This document shows, in pieces, positions 32,434 through 41,486 of a stretch of DNA of 47,756 bases. Position 1 is the first letter of the stretch; every line of letters begins with the position of its first letter. The stretch comes from a virus. The notes beneath the pieces were generated by a model. The model had not been told where the DNA came from. It did not search any database and saw only the letters and a program-made list of their open reading frames with translations. Made by a program: the position numbers and the translations under genes. The DNA lies in IMG/VR virus record IMGVR_UViG_3300048914_000243, positions 1-47,756 of that record; one strand, written 5' to 3'.

Positions 32434-33579
32434 GTGGCTGCACGCCCGTTCCAGATCTCGGTGTACGACAAGGACCTCAACTTCCGCGGCCGCGTGCCTC
32501 GACTGCTCGAGGTCACGGCGAACCCGCGCCACATGGCTATCCAGACGGCCAGCTTCAAGATCGACGAGGACAACCCGCGCCGCACCGATCTCGTCGCAGA
32601 GGGTGCGCGCTGCGTCGTGCGGCTCGCCGGCCGCCACCTGATGTCGACCACCGTGGACACGAGCTCGGCCGAAGGACCGATGCGCAAGGCGACCCGGACG
32701 TTCACGCTGAGCGACGACCTCGCGATCTTCTACGACACCCTCGGCTGGCAGGTTCCCGGAGCGAGCCTGGCCGGCCAGGCCGCCGCCGAGTACTACGACG
32801 TCACCGGCCCCGCGGAGACCGTAGTCAAGACGCTCGTCGCAGCGAACGCGACGACCCGACTGGGCCGGCCCGTCACCGTCGCGCCCGACCTCGGCCGCGG
32901 CGACACGATCACCGTCTCCACCCGCATGCACACCCTCGCCGACCGCCTCATCGTGGCCGCCGACCTCGCCGGCATCGGGATCACCGTCCGTCAGGACGGC
33001 GACGGGTTCGTCGTCGACTGCTACGAGCCACGAACGTTCGCCCACACCCTGCGGGAACGCACCGGCGCGCTCACCTCGTGGAAGCACTCCACTGCCGCTC
33101 CGACCGTTACCCGCGTCGTCGTGGGCGCCGGAGGCGAAGGGATCGCCCGAGTCTTCCTTGGCCCGTACATCGACAGCGCACGCGAGGCGGCCTGGGGCGT
33201 CGTGCGCGAGGTTTTCGTCGACGCCCGTGACCTCAAGGTCGACGACCCCGAGCTCGCAGCGAAGGCCGCCACCCGGGCCGCCGAAGCGCTCGCGGCCGGC
33301 GCTCCGAAGTCCGGCCTCGCGCTCACGCTCGCCGACACCCCCGCGTTCGGCTTCCCGAACGCCGTCAACGTCGGCGACCGCGTCCCTGTCGACATCGGCC
33401 GCGGGACCGTCGTCACCGACGTCCTGCGCTCAGCGCAGATCACCTGGCGCGCCGGAGCGAACGGCGGCCTGAACGTCGAACCGCAGGTCGGCGAGATCTC
33501 CGACGACCCCGACACCGCGCTCGCAGACGCGCTGCGCGCCACGGCGGACCGCGTGCAGCGCATCGCGGTCGAACGCTGA
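32434..33579 (+). CDS. Minor tail protein (ReqiPepy6 gp37-like / Tal-like), 381 aa
   Basis: Begins ARPFQISVYDKDLNFRGRVPRLLEVTANPRHMAIQTASFKI, a pattern of gp37-like tail hub proteins of actinophages, and continues with an ADRLIVAADLAGIGITVRQDGDGFVVDCYEP segment similar to the hub domain of T4 gp27-like proteins. The C-terminal region is helical, then beta. It probably forms the tail hub below the distal tail ring. GTG start just past the previous stop. Confidence 0.8.
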   Translation: MAARPFQISVYDKDLNFRGRVPRLLEVTANPRHMAIQTASFKIDEDNPRRTDLVAEGARCVVRLAGRHLMSTTVDTSSAEGPMRKATRTFTLSDDLAIFYDTLGWQVPGASLAGQAAAEYYDVTGPAETVVKTLVAANATTRLGRPVTVAPDLGRGDTITVSTRMHTLADRLIVAADLAGIGITVRQDGDGFVVDCYEPRTFAHTLRERTGALTSWKHSTAAPTVTRVVVGAGGEGIARVFLGPYIDSAREAAWGVVREVFVDARDLKVDDPELAAKAATRAAEALAAGAPKSGLALTLADTPAFGFPNAVNVGDRVPVDIGRGTVVTDVLRSAQITWRAGANGGLNVEPQVGEISDDPDTALADALRATADRVQRIAVER

Positions 33580-33592
33580 CGAGGAGCTGAAC

Positions 33593-34546
33593 ATGACGAT
33601 CGCCTCGAGCGGTTACGGCGGGTACGTCGCGAGCGAGCCGACGTGGTCCGCGCTCACTGCGGCGTTCGGGTCGGAGTACGGCGTCGCGGACCCGAGCCAC
33701 TGGCGAGCGACGGTCGTCCCCACAGCCGACCGGACGATCGCGCTCTCCGCAGGCGACGGGTGGGGGCGGGGTGTCCGTGACCGGTCCGACACCGCGGTGC
33801 AGAAGACCTTCGACGCAGTGAGTGGCGCTGCCGGGACGCCTCGGTACGACATGGTCCTGGCCCACCGAGACTTCGCCGGCCCCGGCGGGACCACGACGTT
33901 CACGGTGATCAAGGGTGGAACCGACCCGATCGCGCTCATCAACAGTCGCCAGCGGCTGGAGGTGGACCTGACCGTGGACGACCAGCCGCTGTGGCTGGTC
34001 CGCCTCGAAGCCGGCTCCACCGAGATCAAGGGCCTCATCGACGTCCGCGTGTGGCAAGCGAACGCGGGTGCGGTCGCGACGTCCGAGCTCGTGCTGCAGT
34101 ACCTCACGAAGCTCGGCACGCAGGTGTTCATCGGCACCGACCTGTGGACACGCACGTTCGGCCCCGATGGCACGGTCGTCTGGCGCAAGACCGCTCTCCA
34201 GTCGCCGATCAACCTCCTCGCAGCGGGTCTCGTTCTCGACGGCGGGCCTTCGGCTCCGCCCGCGGGGCTCCTGATGCAGGCGGGCACACTGGCCTTGACC
34301 ACCGATCAGGTCGGCTACGCGACGGTGGCCTTCCCGGCACCATTCCCCAACGGGTTGCTCAGCTTCGTCGCCATGAACGGTGACGACTCCGCCGGGAACG
34401 ATGTCTCGATCAACGTCGCGGGCCTCCCTTGGGGGACGGGCACCAAGGCCGCGGTCACCTACCGTCTTCGCGGCCCAAACGGCACGACGCGCGTCCCCCT
34501 TGCGGGGTTCCACCACCGGATCAACTGGATGGCGATCGGCTGGTGA
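33593..34546 (+). CDS. Minor tail protein with gp53-like C-terminal domain, 317 aa
   Basis: N-terminal half resembles baseplate upper proteins of actinophages (ASEPTWSALTAAFGSEYGVADPSHWRAT, GDGWGRGV). The last 90 residues (VAFPAPFPNGLLSFVAM...INWMAIGW) match the pattern of gp53-like tail-fibre C-terminal domains, which pack at fibre tips. A GAGGAGC site precedes the ATG. Likely adhesin or tail-tip component. Confidence 0.7.
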   Translation: MTIASSGYGGYVASEPTWSALTAAFGSEYGVADPSHWRATVVPTADRTIALSAGDGWGRGVRDRSDTAVQKTFDAVSGAAGTPRYDMVLAHRDFAGPGGTTTFTVIKGGTDPIALINSRQRLEVDLTVDDQPLWLVRLEAGSTEIKGLIDVRVWQANAGAVATSELVLQYLTKLGTQVFIGTDLWTRTFGPDGTVVWRKTALQSPINLLAAGLVLDGGPSAPPAGLLMQAGTLALTTDQVGYATVAFPAPFPNGLLSFVAMNGDDSAGNDVSINVAGLPWGTGTKAAVTYRLRGPNGTTRVPLAGFHHRINWMAIGW

Positions 34547-34959
34547 GCGCCGTGGACGCTCCCGCCAGCATCCCGCCTCTGTACTGGCTGCTCGCTGTCG
34601 TGTTCCCCGCCCTGTGCACGGTGGTGGTCGCGCTCATCACGCGCCCGGTGAAGCGCGCGGCGCGAGCAGCGGAGGCTAACTCAGCCCAGGCGGCCACGAA
34701 CGCGCACGCGGCGGCGACGAGCGCGGCGCACGCCGCAACTGAGCTGACGCCGAACCACGGGTCGTCCACCAAGGACCAGGCCACCCGGATGGAGCTCAAG
34801 CTCGACGAGCTCGCCACCGAGCTGGCGTCGGTGAAGGCGACGGGGACTGCCACGAGCAAGGACATCGGCGGCATGCGCGAAGAGCTGCGCACCGAGCGCC
34901 GCGAGCGGCTCGCGCTGGCCGACCGCTTCGACGAGCACGTCCGCACCGCCAGCTCCTGA
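34543..34959 (+). CDS. DUF2746-like membrane/coiled-coil protein, 138 aa
   Basis: One membrane helix (residues about 12-33), an Ala-rich coiled segment, then TPNHGSSTKDQATRMELKLDELATELA and an Arg/Glu-rich coiled coil near the C-terminus. This layout is characteristic of DUF2746 proteins of mycobacteriophages and relatives, located near lysis genes and proposed as holin-like or spanin-like partners. GTG start overlaps the tail gene stop. Confidence 0.72.
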   Translation: MSAVDAPASIPPLYWLLAVVFPALCTVVVALITRPVKRAARAAEANSAQAATNAHAAATSAAHAATELTPNHGSSTKDQATRMELKLDELATELASVKATGTATSKDIGGMREELRTERRERLALADRFDEHVRTASS

Positions 34960-35032
34960 CCCACCACCGCATCGACCCCCGCACCAACCGGTGACGGGGA
35001 CCTCGTCATGCCCGCACGCACAGGAGGCACCG

Positions 35033-36328
35033 ATGGCCGAGAACTGGATTCCAGGCGCGATCCGCAAGGAGATCGCGAAGTTCGCCCGCCCGCACAGCGG
35101 CGCTCGCGGATGCGTCGGGCACATCGCGGTGAGCGAGGCCGCCTCGCTGTTCGGGTACTTCTCGGGTGCCGAGGTCTGCTCCACGGTGTACATCCGCCGG
35201 GGGTCGCCGGACCAGATCGCGGACCCCAACGGGATGGCCGACTTCGAGCAGTACGTGCCGCTCGACAAGGTCGCGCCGGCGAACTTCGAGGGCAACACCA
35301 CGATGTGGTCCTTCGAGTCGCAGGGCGGCGTCACGAACGCCGACGGCGAGGCGTGGGACGACGCGCAGGTCCGCCGCATCGTGTGGCTGCTCGTCTGGCT
35401 CCACCAGAACCGCGGCATGCCGCTCGACCTCATGGCCGACTCGCGGGGCTCGAGCCGCGGCTACGGCCCCCACCGCCTCGGCATCTCACCGTGGCGCGTG
35501 TCCGGCGGCGAGAAGTGGTCGACGTCGAACGGCAAGCGGTGCCCGGGCAACGTCCGCGTCCAGCAGGGCGCGGGCATCGTCGAGAGCGCCCGCGCGCTCG
35601 CCGGGCTCGGCCCCCTCGCCGTCCCGGTCGGCAACCCCACGGGCAACGGCGGGACGGCGAAGAACTGGCTGCAGCGCGGCGACAGCGGCCCGGCCGTGGC
35701 CGAGCTGCAGCGGCTCCTCACGGCCGCCGGCTTCCCGCTTGAGGCGGACGGCGTGTTCGGGCCGCTCACCGAGGAGGCCGTCAAGCACTACCAGGCGTCG
35801 CGGAACCTCGTCATCGACGGCCTCGCCGGCGCCGCGACGCTCGGCGCGCTCCGCGCAGGGGCATCCTCGATCGCCACGGCGCCCACCGACCCGGTGCTCC
35901 GGCAGGGGTCGAAGGGCCCGGCCGTCGGTCGGCTGCAGCGGTTCCTCAACTCCATCGGCGCCGGCCTCGTCGTCGACGACGACTTCGGGCCGGAGACCGA
36001 CGCCGCGGTGCACCGCTACCAGGCGGCCGTCGGGCTCACGAGCGACGGCGTCGTCGGCCCCCTCACGTGGGCGAAGGTCAACGGTGGCATCACCCCCGCC
36101 GCCCCGGCGGCCCCCGCTGCGGCCGTGCTGCGACGGGGCTCGAGCGGAGCCGAGGTCAGCCAGCTGCAGGCCGTGCTGAACCGCAACTACCCGGCGTACT
36201 CCCGCCTCACCGTCGACGGCGCGTTCGGCCCCGCGACGGAGGCCGTCGTCAAGGAGTTCCAGCGCCGCAGCGGCCTCGCCGCCGACGGCATCGTCGGCCC
36301 GCTCACCCGCGCCGCGCTCGGCCTCTGA
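35033..36328 (+). CDS. Endolysin: amidase plus three PG-binding repeats, 431 aa
   Basis: The N-terminal 180 residues fit an N-acetylmuramoyl-L-alanine amidase (Amidase_2/PGRP fold): H30 in GHIAVSEA, a FESQGG segment, then GYGPHRLGI and KRCPGN providing the second His and the conserved Cys. Three peptidoglycan_binding_1 repeats follow (about residues 206-270, 283-345 and 362-428), each with an RxGSxGxxVxxLQ helix and a DGxFGPxT / DGVVGPLT turn. It degrades host cell wall after holin action. ATG has AGGAGG seven bases upstream; a longer frame from 34991 lacks this. Three repeats is more than the one or two usual for phage lysins. Confidence 0.9.
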   Translation: MAENWIPGAIRKEIAKFARPHSGARGCVGHIAVSEAASLFGYFSGAEVCSTVYIRRGSPDQIADPNGMADFEQYVPLDKVAPANFEGNTTMWSFESQGGVTNADGEAWDDAQVRRIVWLLVWLHQNRGMPLDLMADSRGSSRGYGPHRLGISPWRVSGGEKWSTSNGKRCPGNVRVQQGAGIVESARALAGLGPLAVPVGNPTGNGGTAKNWLQRGDSGPAVAELQRLLTAAGFPLEADGVFGPLTEEAVKHYQASRNLVIDGLAGAATLGALRAGASSIATAPTDPVLRQGSKGPAVGRLQRFLNSIGAGLVVDDDFGPETDAAVHRYQAAVGLTSDGVVGPLTWAKVNGGITPAAPAAPAAAVLRRGSSGAEVSQLQAVLNRNYPAYSRLTVDGAFGPATEAVVKEFQRRSGLAADGIVGPLTRAALGL

Positions 36329-36331
36329 GCC

Positions 36332-36478
36332 GTGCGGCTCCGCTGGCTCCTCGCCGTCGCGCTCGGAGCCCTGTTCCTCGCGCTCGCGGCCACGTGGCTC
36401 GGCATGAGCGCCGCGCTCGTCCTCGCGCTCGAACCCGTGCGCGCCCTGCACCACATCCTCACGTCGATCGGAGCCTGA
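36332..36478 (+). CDS. Small membrane protein in lysis cassette, 48 aa
   Basis: A GTG-started frame three bases after the endolysin stop and three bases before the holin ATG. It starts MRLRWLL and has one long membrane helix (about residues 5-32) with a basic N-terminus and a short tail. Tight packing between endolysin and holin suggests a second holin, antiholin or similar lysis partner. No SD, so translation is probably coupled. Confidence 0.55.
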   Translation: MRLRWLLAVALGALFLALAATWLGMSAALVLALEPVRALHHILTSIGA

Positions 36479-36481
36479 CCG

Positions 36482-36997
36482 ATGTCCCGTCTCTTCGCGG
36501 CCGCCTGGTGGCGGTCGATCGCCGGCGCGCTCCTGCGCACCGGCCTCGCAGCCCTCGTGCCGTTCATCCCGCTCCTGTTCGCGAACCCGGCTGGCTCCTG
36601 GCGCGTGGCCGCGCTGACCGTCGCCCTCGCGCTCGTGCTCGCCGTCGCGTCCGCGCTCGCCTCGCTCCCCGACCCGACGTCGGGCACATGGTGGGAGATC
36701 GCGACGCAGCGGGCTCTGCGGCAGTTCGGCCAGATGGTCGCAGCGGCCGCCGCGTCCGCGGCCCTGCTCACCGACGTGCACTGGCGCGCCGTGCTGATCG
36801 CCGCCGCCAGCTCCGCCCTGTCGACCCTCGTGATCGCGGCTCTGGCGTCCCTGCCTTCCGGCGCCGATCCGAGCCGGTCGGCCGCCGTGATCGGCCACGT
36901 GACCGTCAGTGGCGGCACGGCATCCATCAACGGCGTCGAGCTCGGCGGTTCGCCGACCCGCGCCGCGCTCGACGACGCGTCACGCCATCTCGCCTGA
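36482..36997 (+). CDS. Holin (r1t-like), 171 aa
   Basis: Three or four hydrophobic helices: about 12-35, 42-60, 84-100 and 105-123, with a basic WWRSIAGALLRTG start and a TQRALRQFGQMV helix linking the second and third. This is the pattern of actinophage r1t-type holins. The C-terminal 45 residues are polar. It follows the endolysin in the lysis module and should make the membrane lesion. Confidence 0.8.
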   Translation: MSRLFAAAWWRSIAGALLRTGLAALVPFIPLLFANPAGSWRVAALTVALALVLAVASALASLPDPTSGTWWEIATQRALRQFGQMVAAAAASAALLTDVHWRAVLIAAASSALSTLVIAALASLPSGADPSRSAAVIGHVTVSGGTASINGVELGGSPTRAALDDASRHLA

Positions 36998-37043
36998 GCA
37001 CCCCGCCCCGTTCCCGTCGTGCACGCGCTCGTGAGGAGCTGAG

Positions 37044-38045
37044 ATGGCAACGTTCGACTTCGAGCCCAAGCTCGCCGTCGGCGAGGACATGAAGCCGGTG
37101 GCCTATGCCGTCGGCCAGGTGTACGCGATGGCGGACACCTCGTTCACGACCCCGCTGTCCGTGACCGACCTGGCCGGCGTCCCGATGGGGACGACGATCC
37201 AGGCCAACGAGCGCGGTGTCCTGCCGGCGATCCGCACGACCGACCAGCCCATGGTTCGTTGGAAGTCGGCCGACTTCGTGCTCACCTGGGCGTCGATGGA
37301 GGGCATGCGCGACCAGGCAGTCGCCGCCAGCGAAGACTCCCACGCGTCGCGGCTGGCCGCCGAGACCGCGGCCGCAGCCGCCGCGCTCGCGGCAGCCAGC
37401 TCGACGATCCCGCCGGGTGGCGACACGGGCAACGTCCTCACGCGCAACGAGGCCGGCGCCGCGGTGTGGCTCGCGCCGTCGGGCGGCTCCGGCAGCGGCG
37501 GCGGCTCGGTCGCGTGGTCCAACGTGTCCAACAAGCCAACGACGTTCCCGCCGTCGGCGCACACGACGAGCATCGCGGACCTCCGGAAGGGAACGGACGG
37601 CGCGACGGTCCTCGCGACCTGGGCCCAGAAGTTCCTGGCGGCCGGATCGGGCGACACGGCCCGTGCCGAGATCGGCGCCGGCACCGGGAACGGCACGTCC
37701 GACCTGACCCTGGGCACGCTCCCCGGCCAGGCGATGCCAGGGACGAAGACGTTCAAGGCCGACGAGATCAGGCTCTCAGCGGCGGTACCGGGCCTCACCG
37801 CGATCACGACGCAGGGCGCCGTCGAGGAGCTCGCGGGCCGCCCGTCCGGTGGCGGCTCCGTGCCGTCGGGGATCCTCGTGCTCGTCTTCTACAACACCGT
37901 CTCCGGGTCCTGGCCGAACCGCCCCACCGACATTCCGGCCGGCGCGCACGTGATCTGGGCAGGTCCGCTCGACATCGGCTGGCCGCCCACCGGTGGCACG
38001 AAGGCCCAGGCTGGCGCGGACTTCTACTGGGGCCTTGCGGCATGA
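37044..38045 (+). CDS. Tail fibre-like minor tail protein, 333 aa
   Basis: N-terminal adaptor-like region (FDFEPKLAVGEDMKPVAYAVGQVYAMADTSFTTPLSV), then an Ala-rich helix (about 88-120) suggesting a trimeric coiled coil, a Ser/Gly-rich linker, and a repeat-like segment (SIADLRKGTDGATVLATWAQKFLAAGSGDTARAEIGAG) as in tail fibres. A GAGGAGCTG site precedes the ATG. Probably attaches the spike below. Confidence 0.72.
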   Translation: MATFDFEPKLAVGEDMKPVAYAVGQVYAMADTSFTTPLSVTDLAGVPMGTTIQANERGVLPAIRTTDQPMVRWKSADFVLTWASMEGMRDQAVAASEDSHASRLAAETAAAAAALAAASSTIPPGGDTGNVLTRNEAGAAVWLAPSGGSGSGGGSVAWSNVSNKPTTFPPSAHTTSIADLRKGTDGATVLATWAQKFLAAGSGDTARAEIGAGTGNGTSDLTLGTLPGQAMPGTKTFKADEIRLSAAVPGLTAITTQGAVEELAGRPSGGGSVPSGILVLVFYNTVSGSWPNRPTDIPAGAHVIWAGPLDIGWPPTGGTKAQAGADFYWGLAA

Positions 38046-39199
38046 CGATCACCACGGTCGCCGGTCTCCCGTATTGGGCTACGACCGCGGGCACGGGCTA
38101 CACCGCGCCGGGCCGCCTGACGTTGCCGACCACGATGGACCGGTCCTCGCTGGTGTCGGGCGCGTTCATCGCGAACCGTCGGACGTCCGGCCTGCTGCCG
38201 GGCTGGACGCCGTCGATGCTGACGCCCGTCCCTCCGAACAGCTCCGGGCAGATCCCGATCAAGGACCCCGGCCCCTACGAGAACAAGATCTTCTGGGGCA
38301 CCGTCCTGATGCAGTCGCCGACGATGCCGGTGTTCCGCAACTGCGCGTTCCCGGGCAAGGACCCTCGTACCGCGACGTCGGCGACCGGCGTCATCAAGGC
38401 CTACGGCTCCGGGTACTACCAGTGGTGGGCGGAGGACTGCCTGCTCGACGCTGGCCTGTGGATGGACCCCACGGTCCAGCGCCCCGATGGTGCGGCGCCG
38501 ATCGACTTCAAGACGTGGAACCGGGCCGTCGCGACCCGGGTCAATGGTCTGCACGGCGGCCGCGGGACGCTGCTGCGCTGCGAAGTCACACGGGTCGGGG
38601 ACACGGTCCAGTCGGTGCAGACGCCGGCGGACGCGTCCGACACGTCGTTCACGCGGATCAAACACTCGTGGCTGCACGGGAACGCGTACTACCTCGGGGC
38701 CGACTACGCCTCGCTCGGCCTGCCGGCCGACGGCAACCACGCCGACGGCTTCCAGTTCTCCACAGGCCAACACTTCTACATCGAGGGCAACCTCATCGGC
38801 GGCCCGCGGGACACCACCGGGTTCGAGACCTACAACCCGGCGACCAACCCGGACGGCGCGTCCTTCAACTCCGGGGACGACGCATTCAACGCCGGAATCA
38901 TGGTCTCCCAGGGCGGCACGCAGCCCCCGTCGAGCCTGCAGCTCCTCGGTGACATCGAGATCACCAAGAACATCTTCTGGGGCGGCAAGTACTGCATCAA
39001 CCACCCCCAGAGCTCGACGCGGCCCAACCCGTTCACGACCTTCGCCGCGCACGACAACCTCTACGTCCGGCGCGCGGACGGCCGCTACGTCATCCGCAAC
39101 GCAGCCTTCGCGGACCGGTACTGGAACGAGCGCGTGATCGACCTCGACGGCTTCGGTGGCTTCACCGTCGGCGAGCTCATCACCTTCACGAACGGCTGA
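38042..39199 (+). CDS. Tail spike-like protein (beta-helix), 385 aa
   Basis: Short repeating strand/turn units through residues 80-340 (for example FYIEGNLIGG, ITKNIFWGGKYCI, HDNLYVRRADGRYVIRNAAF) suggest a right-handed parallel beta-helix of the pectate lyase-like type used in actinophage tail spikes. An HADGFQFSTG segment holds the Asp/His-rich turn often seen in such folds. Likely receptor binding or surface-polysaccharide processing. ATG overlaps the previous stop; a terminator follows. Confidence 0.68.
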   Translation: MTITTVAGLPYWATTAGTGYTAPGRLTLPTTMDRSSLVSGAFIANRRTSGLLPGWTPSMLTPVPPNSSGQIPIKDPGPYENKIFWGTVLMQSPTMPVFRNCAFPGKDPRTATSATGVIKAYGSGYYQWWAEDCLLDAGLWMDPTVQRPDGAAPIDFKTWNRAVATRVNGLHGGRGTLLRCEVTRVGDTVQSVQTPADASDTSFTRIKHSWLHGNAYYLGADYASLGLPADGNHADGFQFSTGQHFYIEGNLIGGPRDTTGFETYNPATNPDGASFNSGDDAFNAGIMVSQGGTQPPSSLQLLGDIEITKNIFWGGKYCINHPQSSTRPNPFTTFAAHDNLYVRRADGRYVIRNAAFADRYWNERVIDLDGFGGFTVGELITFTNG

Positions 39200-39220
39200 C
39201 ACAGGCCCCCCACCACCCAC

Positions 39221-39250
39221 GAGAGCCCCGACCCAACGGTCGGGGCTCTC
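39221..39250 (+). terminator. Terminator after spike gene
   Basis: A perfect 13-bp stem (GAGAGCCCCGACC and complement) with a CAAC tetraloop, 22 bases after the spike stop, followed by TCCGTT. It separates the spike gene from the last two tail genes, which may therefore be expressed at a lower level or from their own promoter. Confidence 0.75.
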
Positions 39251-39278
39251 TCCGTTCACGCCCGCGAGGGAGACGCAC

Positions 39279-40664
39279 GTGGCCGACCAGGTCTACACGA
39301 ACACCGCCGAGGGCGGCACCGACGGCACCGCCGTCGTCGGCGACACCGCTGGCAACACCGGAGGCGCGTCCGGCGACTACCTCAAGACAGCCGTCGGCAC
39401 GTGGACGTTCGAGGCGGACGCTGCCAAGGGCGGCTCCCTCGGCTACCAGCTGGTCCTCGGCGGATCCGCCGGCTACCTGCGCGGCGACGACCCCGCGCCC
39501 TCCGGCCGCGGCGGCATGGGCGGCTGGTTCTACTGGAACGGCACCAACCCCGGCGGCACGCTCTGGCTCGGGTCGATCCGAGACGTCGCCGACGCCTCCC
39601 TGGCGTCCTGCGGCATCTTCACCAACGGCACGTTCCGCGCCGGCGCGGGCACCACCCTGCAGGCGACGTCCGCGATCACCCTGCCCAGCGCGGGCCTGTA
39701 CCGGTTCCAGCTGTTCGAGACTCCCGGCGCGTCGACGACGACCTGCACCGTCGAAGCGAAGGTCTGGGACCTCTCGGGCACGCAGGTCGGCTCCACGTAC
39801 AACTCCGGCCCGACCCTCACTGCCGGCTCCACGAACCCGCCGGCTCGCTTCCGGTTCGGCGCGGCGACAGCCGTCACCGGCCACACCGTCCTGTTGCTCG
39901 ACAACCTCCGCTGGGGCCACGTCGCCACCGGCGACCTCGGCGACGTCGCCAACGCCGCCCCGACCGCGACCATCACCGGGAACCAGCACCTCCCGGCCGG
40001 CGTCCCGGTGACCGCCACCGTCACGCCGTCCGACGTCGACGGGACCATCGCCGCGACCAACTGGTCCATCGTCGCGGCGAAGTCCACCGCGAGCATCGGC
40101 ACCCTCACCCACACAGCGGACCCGACCGTCAACGGCTCCGCCTCCCCTGCCCTCGGGAACCTGGTCACGCTGCAGTGCGACGTCATCGACAACGGCGGCG
40201 TACACGCCTCACCCATCCCGACCACCGAGATCCGCACCCCGATCCCCGGTTCGACCACCGCCGTCCCGCTCGCCCTCGACGGCACCCACGTCGTCGGCAC
40301 CATGACCCGCGTCGGCTCCGCCACCACGGACGGCGCCGCGCTCGCGGACGCGACGAACACGACCTACATCGAGTCGGGGGCCGTCTCCGCGTCTGAGCAG
40401 TCCGAGCGGTACAGGTGGCAGCCCTCCGACGCGCGGGCCACGTCGTCGAAGATCCTCACGCTCGGGACCGACACGGGCACCTGCAACGCGATCGTGCGCG
40501 TCTACGAGGGCGACACGCTCCGGCAGGCGTTCTCGCCGGTGCTCATCAACGCCACTCCGACGGACTACACCTTCACGCTCTCGACGGGCACGATCGCGGC
40601 GGTCACGGCCGGTGGCCAGGAGGCGTGGGGCAACCTGCGGTTCGAGGTCGGGTTCACCTCATGA
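39279..40664 (+). CDS. Tail protein with jelly-roll and PKD-like domains, 461 aa
   Basis: Residues about 30-220 look like a concanavalin/CBM-type jelly roll (FEADAAKGGSLGYQLVLGG...GGWFYWNG...YRFQLFETPGAS...TVLLLDNLRWG). Residues about 228-310 (NAAPTATITGNQHLPAGVPVTATVTPSDVDGTI...) match a PKD-like fold. The final 130 residues are again beta-rich. Such domains bind sugars, so this is a candidate host-surface adhesin. GTG start with GAGGGAGAC upstream. Confidence 0.68.
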   Translation: MADQVYTNTAEGGTDGTAVVGDTAGNTGGASGDYLKTAVGTWTFEADAAKGGSLGYQLVLGGSAGYLRGDDPAPSGRGGMGGWFYWNGTNPGGTLWLGSIRDVADASLASCGIFTNGTFRAGAGTTLQATSAITLPSAGLYRFQLFETPGASTTTCTVEAKVWDLSGTQVGSTYNSGPTLTAGSTNPPARFRFGAATAVTGHTVLLLDNLRWGHVATGDLGDVANAAPTATITGNQHLPAGVPVTATVTPSDVDGTIAATNWSIVAAKSTASIGTLTHTADPTVNGSASPALGNLVTLQCDVIDNGGVHASPIPTTEIRTPIPGSTTAVPLALDGTHVVGTMTRVGSATTDGAALADATNTTYIESGAVSASEQSERYRWQPSDARATSSKILTLGTDTGTCNAIVRVYEGDTLRQAFSPVLINATPTDYTFTLSTGTIAAVTAGGQEAWGNLRFEVGFTS

Positions 40665-41146
40665 CGACGGGGCGCATCTACCAGGCGCGCCTCACGGGCA
40701 CCGTCGAGGTCAGGGGCCGGATCTACCAGGCGCGCCTGACGGGCACCGCTCCGGCTGCGACGAAGGGCCGGATCTACCAGGCGCGTCTGACCGGCACGGG
40801 CGCGGTCCTCCTGGCGCCGTTCGCGGACCGGGCGGTCGAGCCGCTCTCTCCGCAGACGATCACCGCGGTGCTCGCACCCGGCTCGATCGCGCCCGACTCG
40901 TACATCTGGCGCGTCGTCGACGAGCCGGGGTCGACGTCGGTGGTCCTGACGGGAACGGGTGCGACGGTGACGTGTCGTGCCCCGGCCGGTCGGACCGGTG
41001 CCTTCGTGGTGATCGGCGTGCGGGCCGTGAAGGGCGCGCAGAGTTCGCCGGAACGCACGATCCGGATCCTGTCGCTGCCGCAGATCATGTGGCACCTCAA
41101 CGCCGCGGGCCAGTGGGTGCCCGTGTCGCCGACCGTCGCCCTGTAG
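40661..41146 (+). CDS. Tail-tip protein with triple 11-residue repeat, 161 aa
   Basis: Residues 4-14, 19-29 and 36-46 are the same 11-residue unit GRIYQARLTGT. Between copies at DNA level only synonymous positions differ, so the repeat is kept at protein level. Residues 50-140 form an Ig-like beta domain (LAPGSIAPDSYIWRVVDEPGSTSVVLTGTGATVTCRAPAG), and the end (MWHLNAAGQWVPVSPTVAL) is typical of last minor tail proteins in actinophages. ATG overlaps the previous stop. Confidence 0.65.
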   Translation: MTTGRIYQARLTGTVEVRGRIYQARLTGTAPAATKGRIYQARLTGTGAVLLAPFADRAVEPLSPQTITAVLAPGSIAPDSYIWRVVDEPGSTSVVLTGTGATVTCRAPAGRTGAFVVIGVRAVKGAQSSPERTIRILSLPQIMWHLNAAGQWVPVSPTVAL

Positions 41147-41210
41147 CCAACGACGACGAAGCCCCCCGCACCGACCATCAGGTCGGTGCGGGGGGCTTCG
41201 TTGTCGTTGG
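41147..41210. terminator. Bidirectional terminator at end of late operon
   Basis: A 30-bp stem (41147-41176 with 41181-41210) broken by only one G-U pair, closed by an ATCA loop. It exactly fills the gap between the convergent last tail gene and the leftward immunity/integration genes, so it can stop transcription from both sides. Confidence 0.9.
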
Positions 41211-41486
41211 TCAGCGCGCCGCCCGGCCCCACAACCGGAAGACGACGAGACGCCCCTGCAGGTCACGCAGCCGGGCGGGGCGACTCGTGGTCTTCGGGGC
41301 GTCGACCTTCCGGACGACCCGCCCGGCACGGCGGTACCGGCGGACGTTGCCGCGGTACGACAGCCAGGTCTGCCGCCAGTGGCCGCTCTTGGTCCGGAAG
41401 TACCGGGCTCCACACGACTGGCACCGGTACCTGCTCCCGGGGACGGCGCGGTCGGGTCGGCACTGTGGCGCAAGGACGCAGGTCAT
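41211..41486 (-). CDS. Small zinc-finger-like protein, 91 aa
   Basis: Leftward gene whose ATG overlaps the stop of the gene upstream (TGATG). The N-terminus has Cys at residues 3 and 9 and a C-x2-C pair (YRCQSCGARYF), a plausible zinc ribbon; the rest is highly basic (more than a fifth Arg/Lys), suggesting nucleic-acid binding. Last gene of the leftward module. Function unknown. Confidence 0.6.
   Translation of the reverse strand: MTCVLAPQCRPDRAVPGSRYRCQSCGARYFRTKSGHWRQTWLSYRGNVRRYRRAGRVVRKVDAPKTTSRPARLRDLQGRLVVFRLWGRAAR

Noticed and set aside
40670-40798. CRISPR-like or diversity-generating repeat
   Set aside because: Three in-frame 33-base coding units with unequal spacers; no reverse transcriptase, no Cas gene, and only synonymous changes.
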